Part shown: positions 1 through 7,327 of the stretch, piece after piece | How positions within the stretch are numbered: the first letter of the stretch is position 1 | Layout of the letters: each line of letters opens with the position of its first letter | Assembly (NCBI GenBank): GCA_910577225.1 | Contig: CAJTMV010000039.1 | Location: 1 to 37,657 of the forward strand | Length of the DNA stretch: 37,657 bases | Direction of reading: 5' to 3' | From: an uncultured Eubacterium sp. | GTDB taxonomy: Bacteria; Bacillota; Clostridia; Lachnospirales; Lachnospiraceae | The notes under the pieces: model-generated | What the model was told of the DNA's origin: nothing | Databases searched by the model: none | What the model saw: the letters and a program-made list of their open reading frames with translations, nothing else | Position numbers and translations under genes: made by a program

Positions 1-8
1 AAAAGAAT

Positions 9-42
9 AAGTCTGTAAGCTGTTTTTCTTGCTTACAAACTT
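9..42 (+). other. Stem-loop at window start
   Basis: Positions 9-20 pair with 31-42, with one mismatch; the core arms are GTAAGC at 15-20 and GCTTAC at 31-36 around a T-rich 10-nt loop. It sits upstream of the secreted-protein gene at 124. It could be the terminator of an upstream gene cut off by the window edge or a leader structure; no U-tract directly follows the stem. Confidence 0.4.
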
Positions 43-62
43 ATTATACGAGGAGGAATGTT

Positions 63-86
63 ATGGAAGATTTATTTAATGATTAA
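63..86 (+). CDS. Possible 7-codon leader peptide
   Basis: An AGGAGG at 51-56 sits 6 nt before an ATG at 63 that opens the reading frame MEDLFND followed by TAA. The ribosome binding site is as strong as any in the window, yet the frame stops after seven codons, 37 nt before the next gene. It may be a leader peptide or the remnant of a lost gene. A second ATG at 58 (17 codons) is only 1 nt from the AGGAGG and less likely to be used. No function is claimed. Confidence 0.25.
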   Translation: MEDLFND

Positions 87-123
87 ATATTTATATGAAA
101 ATGTTTTTTGAAGGAGAGCTTAT

Positions 124-774
124 ATGAAAAAAATTACAAAATGGTTTTTCGGAGTATTATGTGTATGTTCAGTTATGAGTACAGGTTTTTTAACGATAGC
201 GGCTTCAGCGGATACTGTTACTATAGCTGAGGAAATTTTTCCGAATGAGCAGGTGGATGAAATCGAAAAAGAAATACTTATGCGGACTGTTTATGATGAT
301 AAGGATAAGGAGGGAAAATTTTTTGTAGCCGATGCACGTAGCTCAACCAATTATCCAACAAGATCAGGAATTATTTTGGTTACTTCTGATAAATATAAAG
401 GACTGATTCCTACGGGCCATGCAGCTATTGTTTGGGCAAAACCTACAGTTATTGAATCATTGGCAAATGGAGTTGTTACAGGTCCGAATGACTGGTATAA
501 TTCGAAAACGACTTGTTATGGGGTGGCCGTTAATGGTACGACCTTTGAACAAGATGACTATGCATCAAATTGGTGCTATGGACAAAGAGGCAAACCATAT
601 AATTTTAATTTTTACGATGTTGGTACAAGAGAGAAATTTTATTGTTCTCAATTAGTGTGGGCTGCATTTAAAGATAATTATAATATTGATCTTAACACAT
701 CAGAGTTTGGAGTGGCAGTTCATCCATTAGAACTTGCGGTTGCTCAAAATACATATATTGTATATAAGAAGTAA
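124..774 (+). CDS. Secreted NlpC/P60-like (YiiX/YebB-type) cysteine hydrolase
   Basis: A 216-residue protein with an N-terminal signal peptide (lysines at 2, 3 and 6, hydrophobic stretch about 7-27, probable cleavage near Ala-Ser-Ala), so it is exported. The mature part carries a GHAAIVWA segment and, near the C-terminus, FYCSQLVWAAF. This order of histidine before cysteine is the circularly permuted layout of the YiiX/YebB branch of the NlpC/P60 superfamily, in which Cys and His form the catalytic pair. Family members cleave amide or ester bonds, often in cell-wall or lipid substrates; the substrate here is unknown. GGAG at 112-115 precedes the ATG. It appears to be a single-gene unit, with a terminator-like hairpin downstream at 808-857. 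Confidence 0.7.
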   Translation: MKKITKWFFGVLCVCSVMSTGFLTIAASADTVTIAEEIFPNEQVDEIEKEILMRTVYDDKDKEGKFFVADARSSTNYPTRSGIILVTSDKYKGLIPTGHAAIVWAKPTVIESLANGVVTGPNDWYNSKTTCYGVAVNGTTFEQDDYASNWCYGQRGKPYNFNFYDVGTREKFYCSQLVWAAFKDNYNIDLNTSEFGVAVHPLELAVAQNTYIVYKK

Positions 775-787
775 TATACGGTATAAT
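758..787 (+). promoter_or_regulatory. Candidate sigma-A promoter for the lipoprotein gene
   Basis: TTGTAT at 758-763 and TATAAT at 782-787 are separated by 18 nt. The predicted start near 794 would place the hairpin at 808-857 in the 5' leader of the lipoprotein mRNA. The -35 overlaps the end of the preceding gene. Confidence 0.4.
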
Positions 788-807
788 GTATTTTCAACAG
801 GGATATA

Positions 808-857
808 AAAACTGTCTCCGGAAAAGAATGTAAACAAGATTCCGGAGATGGTTTTTC
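808..857 (+). terminator. Rho-independent terminator or attenuator
   Basis: TCTCCGGA at 815-822 pairs with TCCGGAGA at 841-848; the helix extends through G-T pairs and is followed by a run of T at 852-856. It ends the transcript of the secreted hydrolase at 774. Because a promoter-like sequence lies just upstream (758-787), it could also attenuate the lipoprotein gene at 871. Confidence 0.65.
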
Positions 858-870
858 CAGGGAGGTTTCT

Positions 871-1911
871 ATGAGAAAAAAACTGGTTGCTGCCATATTG
901 CTGCTAGTTTGCCTGACAGCCGGATGCGGCAGGGAGCATGCAGATTTGGAAAAAGCATGCGTTGGAATCATCGAAACGAATGGTTATAAGAAAAAAAGCA
1001 GTCTGTTAATTTATGACGATAATCTGACACGGCTGACAGATGTTCCGGTCAAATACGCTTCGGTGGGAAGCATATTTTATAATCCATTCGTCGATCAGCA
1101 GGAGCTGTATGTGATTCCACAGGGATCAGCTGACAAAAAAGACGAAAAGAAAGTCTTGCAAATAAACCTGACAGATTTTAAAAAGAAAACTTATGATATC
1201 GATCAGCCGGCGATGAATGATATTTGTTCAGATGAAGCGTATATCTATACATGCAATACGTTAAATGGCGATTCTTATATAAATAAGTGCAGAAAAGAGG
1301 ATCAGTCCGTAAAGATGCAGTCAGTCGCACAAATGTATATTAGTAAAATCGTATGCGCAGACGGAAAAATTTATGCGTTTGGTACGAAAAAGGTGGAACA
1401 TGCGTTTCGGTCCTATCTTTTAATATTCGATGAAGAATTGCAGCTTACAGATCAGATAGATATTTCAGAATGCGGCAGTTCTCATTATAAGGCAATTGTG
1501 CGGGATGGCAATCTCTTTTTTTCAAACAATATCGATTCGAATGAGGAATCAGGCAATACTGTGAGTATATTCTCAATGAAAGATAAAACGATAGACACGA
1601 TCACGCTGAATCAGAACTCTCCATGGGATCTTGCATTGTTTCAGGATTATCTGGTCGTTTCTCACTATACGCCGGGTAGTCAGGGAAACGGCTGTATCTC
1701 TTTATACAATCTGAATACGCATGAGGTGAGCGGGTATCCGTTAGATCATGCGGCGGAGCAGATGGCGATCAAAGAGAACAATATTTATATTCTGGCTGAA
1801 AAATGTCTGTATCAATATAAGATTACAAAAACAGGCATTGAATTAACCAAAGAGATTCAGATCGATCTGCTGCGTGACGGTGACTATTGCTCAGGGATAT
1901 TTGCTTATTGA
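871..1911 (+). CDS. Lipoprotein of unknown function, beta-propeller-like
   Basis: A 346-residue protein with a lipoprotein signal peptide: basic start, hydrophobic stretch to about residue 17, then a lipobox LTAGC with Cys19 as the predicted lipidated residue. The mature part has repeated short blocks of the type x-V-x-x-DGxIYAF and x-LFFSNN, which suggests a seven-bladed-propeller-like fold, but I do not recognise a named family. It is expected to sit on the outer face of the membrane. GGGAGG at 860-865 precedes the ATG. Its last 21 bases overlap, on the other strand, the end of a decayed histidine-kinase fragment. Confidence 0.65.
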   Translation: MRKKLVAAILLLVCLTAGCGREHADLEKACVGIIETNGYKKKSSLLIYDDNLTRLTDVPVKYASVGSIFYNPFVDQQELYVIPQGSADKKDEKKVLQINLTDFKKKTYDIDQPAMNDICSDEAYIYTCNTLNGDSYINKCRKEDQSVKMQSVAQMYISKIVCADGKIYAFGTKKVEHAFRSYLLIFDEELQLTDQIDISECGSSHYKAIVRDGNLFFSNNIDSNEESGNTVSIFSMKDKTIDTITLNQNSPWDLALFQDYLVVSHYTPGSQGNGCISLYNLNTHEVSGYPLDHAAEQMAIKENNIYILAEKCLYQYKITKTGIELTKEIQIDLLRDGDYCSGIFAY

Positions 1912-2214
1912 ACGGTTCAGCAGGAAAAAATGAAACTGACTTCCCTGATTCGGCCTGGATTCAACGGTAACATATCCGTGCTCGCTTTGCAGGATCAGCT
2001 GGGTCAGATAAAGGCCGAGGCCCAGACCGTCAGGTCATCGGTGTCTTCCAGGCAGATTTAAGTCGGGCAGGACGCCGTCCGGCTGTTCGCTTACAAAAAG
2101 TTCCCAGCCGCTTTGTTTTGTCGCTGCGGTTACGATCTCATAGCCTTCCTGCTGTAAGGCAAAAGAAATGCCGCGGCAGCGTCCGGGATCGTCTTCGATC
2201 GTTAATATCTTCAT
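1891..2214 (-). pseudogene. Two-component system remnant: response-regulator N-terminus joined to histidine-kinase C-terminus
   Basis: Reading leftwards from ATG at 2214, the first about 57 residues are a receiver-domain start (MKILTIEDDPGR..., later DGVLPDLNLPG holding the phospho-acceptor Asp region). The frame then meets a TGA at 2037-2035. Immediately after it, in the same frame, comes the ATP-binding end of a histidine kinase (DGLGLGLYLTQLILQSE...VESRPNQGSQFHFFL), stopping at 1891. The regulator's C-terminus and nearly all of the kinase are missing, as expected from one internal deletion of a regulator-kinase gene pair. The start overlaps the methyltransferase stop by ATGA, so it was once translationally coupled. 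The product is almost certainly non-functional. Confidence 0.8.
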
Positions 2215-3074
2215 ATGCGGCAGCTCCAGCGTCCGGATGCGCCGCATGGCAGGATCAGACCGCTGGAAGACACCGGCAGACCGATTTCCTGCGCATCGGT
2301 AACGCCATCGTACTTTTTCATGGCAGAGCCAAGCATATAAGCCAGTACAGCCGGCTGCAGGCCGGTTGTATAAGAGTTGATCAGGAAAAACAAAGGGTCC
2401 TGGCTGAAAAGTTTTGTACAGTTTTGAATCAGCGGATATATGGCAGTTTCGATTTTCCAGATTTCTCCTTTTGGACCGCGGCCGTAGGAAGGAGGATCCA
2501 TAATAATCGCGTCATAAGTCCGCCCGCGCCGGATTTCACGTTCTACAAATTTCATGCAGTCGTCTACCAGCCATCGAATCGGAGCGTCTCCCAGACCCGA
2601 AGTCTGCGCGTTTTCTTTCGCCCAGGCGACCATTCCTTTGGAAGCGTCTACGTGTGTGACCTGTGCGCCGGCTTTCGCGGCTGCAAGAGTAGCGCCTCCG
2701 GTGTAGGCAAACAGGTTTAATACGCGCGTCGGGCGTCCTGCCTGCCGAATCTGACTGGCAATCCAGTCCCAGTTAACGGCCTGTTCCGGAAACAGTCCGG
2801 TATGTTTAAAGCTGAAAGGTTTTAAATGGAAGGTCAGCGTTTTATAACGGATGTTCCATTGCTCTGGCAGATCGAAAAATTCCCATTCGCCGCCGCCTTT
2901 TGAGCTTCTGTGGTAATGAGCGTTCAGCTGATGCCAGCGCCTGTCTGACCGGACTGTCTGCCATATTACCTGCGGGTCCGGACGCAGCAGGAGGTAACGG
3001 CCCCAGCGCTCCAGTTTTTCCCCGTCGGAACAATCTATGACTTCATAATCTTTCCATTGATCTGATATCCACAT
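2211..3074 (-). CDS. Class I SAM-dependent methyltransferase (COG1092/RlmI-like)
   Basis: A 287-residue protein with the SAM-binding motif I region VLNLFAYTGGATLAAAKAGA, an acidic motif II (HVDASKGM) and the catalytic-type motif DPPSYGRGPKGE. These place it near the RlmI/YccW-like rRNA cytosine methyltransferases and PF10672. It lacks an N-terminal PUA domain, so the RNA target is uncertain. The C-terminus ELGLPVxSSGLxLPCG-like is intact. AAAGGAG lies about 5 nt before the ATG. Its stop overlaps the ATG of the degraded response regulator (ATGA at 2214-2211). The gene is divergent from the ribosomal cluster. Confidence 0.75.
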   Translation of the reverse strand: MWISDQWKDYEVIDCSDGEKLERWGRYLLLRPDPQVIWQTVRSDRRWHQLNAHYHRSSKGGGEWEFFDLPEQWNIRYKTLTFHLKPFSFKHTGLFPEQAVNWDWIASQIRQAGRPTRVLNLFAYTGGATLAAAKAGAQVTHVDASKGMVAWAKENAQTSGLGDAPIRWLVDDCMKFVEREIRRGRTYDAIIMDPPSYGRGPKGEIWKIETAIYPLIQNCTKLFSQDPLFFLINSYTTGLQPAVLAYMLGSAMKKYDGVTDAQEIGLPVSSSGLILPCGASGRWSCRI

Positions 3075-3205
3075 ATCTGGCTCCTTTTATTGCGAATTGT
3101 TTTATGAATGATAGTTATTACCTGTTACATAATAAATGCAGGCCGCAAAAGGTGTCAAGGATATTCTGAAAATTCGCGGAAAGAAGGTGAAGATGCGGAG
3201 AATAT

Positions 3206-3231
3206 ATATTGTACTAAAAAAAATACAATAT
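3206..3231 (+). other. AT-rich inverted repeat upstream of the rpsJ promoter
   Basis: ATATTGTA at 3206-3213 and TACAATAT at 3224-3231 are perfect inverted arms around a loop that is mostly A; TTTT follows. It lies 15 bp upstream of the rpsJ -35 box, between divergent genes. It could be a weak terminator guarding the promoter or an operator or UP-like element. Apart from this and the promoter and leader listed next, I see nothing convincing in 3075-3245. Confidence 0.35.
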
Positions 3232-3245
3232 TTTTCAAAAATATG

Positions 3246-3274
3246 TTGCAATCCCACATTTTATCATATATAAT
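3246..3274 (+). promoter_or_regulatory. Sigma-A promoter of the S10-spc operon
   Basis: TTGCAA at 3246-3251 and a perfect TATAAT at 3269-3274 with a 17-nt spacer. An A/T-rich tract just upstream could act as an UP element. Transcription should begin near 3281, giving a leader of roughly 270 nt before rpsJ. Confidence 0.8.
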
Positions 3275-3280
3275 CCATAG

Positions 3281-3554
3281 TGCTGTGACATGATAGCGGT
3301 GAAGCGTGAGGTTGCTGCCTTAAGATGGCAGGTTTTCCGTGGAGCGAATGTCAAGTTAGGAAACTGGCGACAAGTCACTGTACGATTAGAATATCTACCA
3401 CGTATGTTGTAGAAATATGGTGTGTAGTCATTAAGACACACACGGGTTCGTGTACAGTCACCGCTTGTCGTACTGCCGCGATGGAAAGTAAAATGCAAGA
3501 CGCAGTCTTTCTGTCGCCGTAATATTAAGTGCGAATAAGGAGGCGACTTTTTTT
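3281..3554 (+). promoter_or_regulatory. Structured 5' leader of the S10 operon
   Basis: The region between the predicted transcription start and the rpsJ ATG is long, is G/C-richer than normal spacer and has no coding frame with a believable start. It contains CTGCC/GGCAG arms at 3315-3319 and 3327-3331 followed by TTTT, and paired segments such as CACACACGGGTTCGTGT around 3437-3453. S10 operons are commonly autoregulated by a ribosomal protein (L4 in Enterobacteria) through the leader, so a regulatory role is likely. The ligand is not identifiable from sequence. Confidence 0.6.
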
Positions 3555-3866
3555 ATGGCAAGTCAGACAATGAGAATTATTCTCAAAGCATACGATCATG
3601 AGCTGATCGATGCATCGGCAAAGAAAATCATCGAAACTGTAAAGAAAAATGGAGCACAGGTGAGCGGTCCGGTTCCGCTTCCGACAAAGAAGGAAGTAAT
3701 TACGATCCTCAGAGCCGTACACAAATACAAAGACTCCAGAGAACAGTTTGAGCAGAGAACTCATAAGAGACTGATCGATATTATTGCACCGACACAGAAA
3801 ACTGTGGATGCATTAACCAGATTAGAGTTACCGGCTGGCGTTAATATCGATATTAAGATGAAATAA
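3555..3866 (+). CDS. rpsJ: 30S ribosomal protein S10
   Basis: A 103-residue protein of normal length, with the S10 hallmarks IRIxLKAYDHxLID near the N-terminus, SGPVPLPTKK in the middle and THKRLIDI towards the C-terminus. It binds 16S rRNA in the 30S head and, in other bacteria, also NusB in antitermination. AAGGAGG at 3537-3543 supports the ATG. First gene of the S10 operon. The 162-bp gap to rplC is unusually wide. Confidence 0.97.
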   Translation: MASQTMRIILKAYDHELIDASAKKIIETVKKNGAQVSGPVPLPTKKEVITILRAVHKYKDSREQFEQRTHKRLIDIIAPTQKTVDALTRLELPAGVNIDIKMK

Positions 3867-4028
3867 TCATCTGTTTGAAAAGGTAACGATTTTCATATGG
3901 GCAACAATCCTGAAGGGTTTTTATCATAGAAGCAATACTGCAAGACGGTATTCCACTTATGTTACTAACTGTTCTAGGATGAACGCATATATTTCGCGTT
4001 CCGCTGTAGGATAACAGGAGGTAAAAGA
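3867..4028 (+). promoter_or_regulatory. Long rpsJ-rplC spacer with hairpin
   Basis: In most bacteria rpsJ and rplC are nearly adjacent; here 162 bp separate them. The spacer has GAACGC at 3981-3986 facing GCGTTC at 3996-4001, ending about 14 nt before the rplC ribosome binding site, and a short C/G block followed by TTTTT near 3918. It could be an attenuator, an RNA processing site or a second promoter region. Confidence 0.4.
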
Positions 4029-4712
4029 ATGAAGAAAGCGATCTTAGCTACAAAAGTCGGAATGACTCAAATCTTCAACGATAACGGAGAACTCACTCCG
4101 GTTACTGTATTACAGGCAGGGCCTTGCGTCGTAACACAGATCAAAACGGTTGAAAACGACGGATACAGTGCGGTACAGGTTGGTTTTGTTGACAAAAAAG
4201 ACAAGATTATCAACAAGGATGCCAACGGTAAAAAAGAAATCAGAAACAGACATGGCGTGACAAAGGCTGAAAAAGGTCATTTTGACAAAGCCGGCGTTTC
4301 TGGCAAGAGATTCGTAAGGGAATTTAAGTTTGATAACGCTGCCGATTACAAGCTGGCAGACGAGATCAAAGCAGATATTTTTGCAGCGGGCGATAAAGTA
4401 GACGCTACTGCAATATCGAAAGGAAAAGGTTTCCAGGGCGCTATTAAGAGACATGGACAGCACAGAGGACCTATGACACACGGTTCCAAGTTCCATCGTC
4501 ACCAGGGTTCGAACGGTGCATGTTCTTCACCAAGCCGTGTATTCAAAGGCAAAGGTATGCCGGGGCAAATGGGTGCTGAACAGGTAACAGTACAGAATCT
4601 GGAGATTGTCAGAGTTGATGCTGAGAACAATCTGCTTCTTGTAAAAGGCTCCGTACCAGGACCGAAGAAGTCGCTGATCACCATCAGGGAAGCTGTAAAA
4701 TCTTATAAATAG
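4029..4712 (+). CDS. rplC: 50S ribosomal protein L3
   Basis: A 227-residue L3 starting MKKAILATKVGMTQIF, with the characteristic loop GPMTHGSKFHRHQGSNG and PGQMGAEQVTVQNL that reaches the peptidyl-transferase centre. It is somewhat longer than the roughly 209-residue E. coli protein because of a lysine-rich insertion around residues 55-85. ACAGGAGG lies before the ATG. It is an early 23S rRNA-binding assembly protein. Confidence 0.97.
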   Translation: MKKAILATKVGMTQIFNDNGELTPVTVLQAGPCVVTQIKTVENDGYSAVQVGFVDKKDKIINKDANGKKEIRNRHGVTKAEKGHFDKAGVSGKRFVREFKFDNAADYKLADEIKADIFAAGDKVDATAISKGKGFQGAIKRHGQHRGPMTHGSKFHRHQGSNGACSSPSRVFKGKGMPGQMGAEQVTVQNLEIVRVDAENNLLLVKGSVPGPKKSLITIREAVKSYK

Positions 4713-4741
4713 CGTATATTCAGGAAAGGAGGACTTTACAG

Positions 4742-5362
4742 ATGTCTAACGTATCTGTTTTTAATATGGAAGGCAAGGAAGTAGGCAGTATCGAATTAAA
4801 CGATGCGGTCTTCGGTGTGGAAGTGAACGAACATCTCATTCACATGGCAGTATTACAGCAGCTTGCCAATAAACGTCAGGGAACACAGAAAGCGAAAACG
4901 CGTTCCGAAGTCAGCGGCGGCGGAAGAAAGCCGTGGAGACAGAAAGGAACCGGCCACGCAAGACAGGGTTCTACAAGATCCCCGCAGTGGAAAGGCGGCG
5001 GAGTTGTTTTTGCTCCGGCACCAAGAGATTATTCTTTCAAATTAAATAAAAAAGAAAAAAGAGCAGCGTTAAAATCAGCGCTCACATCCAGAGTGAACGA
5101 AAGCAAATGTATCGTAGTGGACGATCTGAAACTGGATGAAGTGAAAACAAAGAAAATGGTCGGCGCATTAAAAGCGTTAAACGCAGACAAAGCGCTTATC
5201 GTTATCAAGGGCGAAAATGACAACGTTGTATTATCCGCAAGAAATATCCCGACTGTAAAAGTATCTTATGTCGATACGATCAACGTATATGATATTTTGA
5301 AATACAACACACTTGTATTATCAAAAGATGCTGTAGCAGCAATTGAGGAGGTGTATGCATAA
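4742..5362 (+). CDS. rplD: 50S ribosomal protein L4
   Basis: A 206-residue L4 with the exit-tunnel loop signature GGGRKPWRQKGTGHARQGSTRSPQWKGG (given by its ends: GGGRKPW at about residue 60 to SPQWKGGG at about 86) and a C-terminal domain that in other species binds RNA or effectors. L4 is the autoregulator of the S10 operon in enterobacteria; that is not shown here. AAAGGAGG precedes the ATG. The stop overlaps the rplW start by one base (TAATG). Confidence 0.97.
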   Translation: MSNVSVFNMEGKEVGSIELNDAVFGVEVNEHLIHMAVLQQLANKRQGTQKAKTRSEVSGGGRKPWRQKGTGHARQGSTRSPQWKGGGVVFAPAPRDYSFKLNKKEKRAALKSALTSRVNESKCIVVDDLKLDEVKTKKMVGALKALNADKALIVIKGENDNVVLSARNIPTVKVSYVDTINVYDILKYNTLVLSKDAVAAIEEVYA

Positions 5363-5661
5363 TGGCAAACATTCAATACTATGATGTAATCCTCAGACCG
5401 GTGGTTACAGAAAAAAGCATGGATCTTATGGCAGATAAAAAGTATACATTTTATGTGCATACAGATGCAAATAAAGCAATGATTAAAGATGCCGTGGAAA
5501 AGATGTTCGAGGGAACCAAAGTGGCAAAGGTCAATACAATGAACATTCCGGGCAAGAAAAGAAGACGCGGCGCCGTTATGGGACAGAGCGCGGCGAGAAA
5601 GAAAGCGATTGTCCAGCTGACTGAGGACAGTGCGGATATTGAAATTTTCAGCGGACTGTAA
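5362..5661 (+). CDS. rplW: 50S ribosomal protein L23
   Basis: A 99-residue L23 opening with YDVILRPVVTEKS and containing the conserved KVNTMNIPGKKRRRG loop. It sits at the tunnel exit and is the docking site for trigger factor and SRP. Its start overlaps the rplD stop, and the ribosome binding site GAGGAGG lies inside the end of rplD, so the two are translationally coupled. Confidence 0.97.
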   Translation: MANIQYYDVILRPVVTEKSMDLMADKKYTFYVHTDANKAMIKDAVEKMFEGTKVAKVNTMNIPGKKRRRGAVMGQSAARKKAIVQLTEDSADIEIFSGL

Positions 5662-5752
5662 AATGAACGTCTAAGACAGGAAATAAAAGTTACAGAATCC
5701 GAAAAATATGTGCAGCTTGCACGATAAGAAAGCATCGAAAGGAGAAACAACC

Positions 5753-6601
5753 ATGGGAATTAAGAGTTACAACCCATATACACCTTCCAGAAGACATATG
5801 ACTGGATCTGATTTCTCTGAAATCACAAAGAAAACTCCTGAAAAATCTTTGTTAGTACCGAAAAAGAAACATTCAGGACGTAATAATCAGGGTAAAATTA
5901 CCGTCAGACATCGCGGCGGCGGAAATAAACAGAAATACAGAATTATTGATTTTAAAAGAAGAAAAGACGGTGTTTCAGCAAAGGTTATCGGTATCGAATA
6001 CGATCCGAACCGTTCTGCAAATATCGCGCTTATCAGATATATGGACGGTCAGAAGGCTTATATCCTTGCTCCGGCTGGACTGACAGACGGCATGCAGGTT
6101 ATGAACGGACCGGAAGCAGAAGTAAGAGTCGGCAACTGTCTGCCGCTTGAGAATATCCCGGTTGGTACACAGGTACACAATATCGAGCTGTATCCGGGAA
6201 AGGGAGGACAGTTAGTACGTTCTGCCGGCCTGAGCGCACAGTTAATGGCAAAAGAAGGCAAATATGCAACACTCAGACTGCCTTCAGGTGAAATGAGAAT
6301 GGTTCCTCTGAGCTGCCGTGCAACGATTGGTATTGTTGGAAATGGCGATCATAATCTGATCAATATCGGTAAAGCGGGACGTAAACGTCATATGGGTATC
6401 CGCCCGACGGTACGCGGTTCTGTTATGAACCCGAATGACCATCCACATGGCGGTGGTGAAGGCAAGGCTCCGATCGGACGTCCAGGTCCGTGTACACCAT
6501 GGGGCAAACCTGCACTTGGCCTTAAGACACGTAAGAAAAAGAAGGCTTCAAACAAGCTGATCGTAAGAAGACGTGACGGCAGAGCAATCAAGAGTAAATA
6601 G
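5753..6601 (+). CDS. rplB: 50S ribosomal protein L2
   Basis: A 282-residue L2 starting MGIKSYNPYTPSRR. It has the HRGGGNKQKYR segment near residues 54-64 and the catalytically important C-terminal loop NPNDHPHGGGEGK. It is required for subunit association and peptidyl transfer. The start at 5753 is chosen over an in-frame ATG at 5708 because GAAAGGAG lies 8 nt upstream of 5753 and because L2 proteins begin at this residue. Confidence 0.97.
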   Translation: MGIKSYNPYTPSRRHMTGSDFSEITKKTPEKSLLVPKKKHSGRNNQGKITVRHRGGGNKQKYRIIDFKRRKDGVSAKVIGIEYDPNRSANIALIRYMDGQKAYILAPAGLTDGMQVMNGPEAEVRVGNCLPLENIPVGTQVHNIELYPGKGGQLVRSAGLSAQLMAKEGKYATLRLPSGEMRMVPLSCRATIGIVGNGDHNLINIGKAGRKRHMGIRPTVRGSVMNPNDHPHGGGEGKAPIGRPGPCTPWGKPALGLKTRKKKKASNKLIVRRRDGRAIKSK

Positions 6602-6614
6602 GAGGAATATAGTA

Positions 6615-6899
6615 ATGGGTAAAAGATCATTGAAAAAAGGTCCTTTCGCAGATGAAAGCCTGTTAAAAAAGGTAGATGCCCTGAACGCTGCAGGTGACAA
6701 TGCGGTTATTAAGACATGGTCACGCCGTTCTACAATTTTCCCGTCGTTTGTAGGACGTACGTTTGCAGTGCATGATGGCAGAAAGCATGTACCGGTATAT
6801 GTTACAGAAGATATGGTCGGGCATAAGCTGGGTGAGTTTGTTGCGACAAGAACTTACCGTGGTCATGTAAAAGAAGAAAAAAGGTCAAGAGTGAAATAA
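6615..6899 (+). CDS. rpsS: 30S ribosomal protein S19
   Basis: A 94-residue S19 beginning MGKRSLKKGPF, with KTWSRRSTIFPSFVG and the C-terminal THKLGEFxxTR-like block (GHKLGEFVATR). It pairs with S13 in the 30S head. GGAGG at 6601-6605 places the start at 6615; an earlier in-frame ATG at 6573 lies inside rplB. Confidence 0.96.
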   Translation: MGKRSLKKGPFADESLLKKVDALNAAGDNAVIKTWSRRSTIFPSFVGRTFAVHDGRKHVPVYVTEDMVGHKLGEFVATRTYRGHVKEEKRSRVK

Positions 6900-6929
6900 T
6901 TCGCTGATTAGGAAAGGAGGCTCTATTTC

Positions 6930-7316
6930 ATGGCTAAAGGACACAGATCTCAAATTAAAAGAGAGAGAAATGAAAATAAAGATACCAGACCTTCTGCAAA
7001 ATTATCTTATGCAAGAGTGTCAGTTACGAAGGCTTGCTTTGTATTAGATGCAATTCGTGGAAAAGATGTAAAAACAGCGCTTGCTATCCTGGATTACAAC
7101 CCGCGTTACGCATCTCAGATTACTGCTAAATTATTAAGATCCGCAATTGCGAACGCAGAAAACAATAATGGAATGAACGCAGATCGTTTATATATTGAAG
7201 AATGCTACGCAAACAAAGGGCCTACGATGAAGAGAATCAGACCGAGAGCACAGGGGCGTGCATATAGAATCGAAAAGAGAATGAGCCACATCACCATTGT
7301 GCTGAATGAAAGATAA
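6930..7316 (+). CDS. rplV: 50S ribosomal protein L22
   Basis: A 128-residue L22 with the rRNA-binding core KLSYARVSVTKACFVLDAIRGK and the extended hairpin NKGPTMKRIRPRAQGRAYRI, which lines the exit tunnel where erythromycin-resistance changes occur in other species. It has a short basic N-terminal extension. AAAGGAGG at 6913-6920 precedes the ATG. Confidence 0.96.
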   Translation: MAKGHRSQIKRERNENKDTRPSAKLSYARVSVTKACFVLDAIRGKDVKTALAILDYNPRYASQITAKLLRSAIANAENNNGMNADRLYIEECYANKGPTMKRIRPRAQGRAYRIEKRMSHITIVLNER

Positions 7317-7327
7317 GGAGGGAAAGC

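Noticed and set aside
2118..2720. 200-codon plus-strand open frame opposite the methyltransferase
   Set aside because: It is the antisense shadow of a well-supported methyltransferase and response-regulator remnant, with no ribosome binding site or recognisable motifs.
3108..3293. Small plus-strand frame ahead of the S10 operon
   Set aside because: It spans the rpsJ promoter and has no ribosome binding site; composition is that of spacer.
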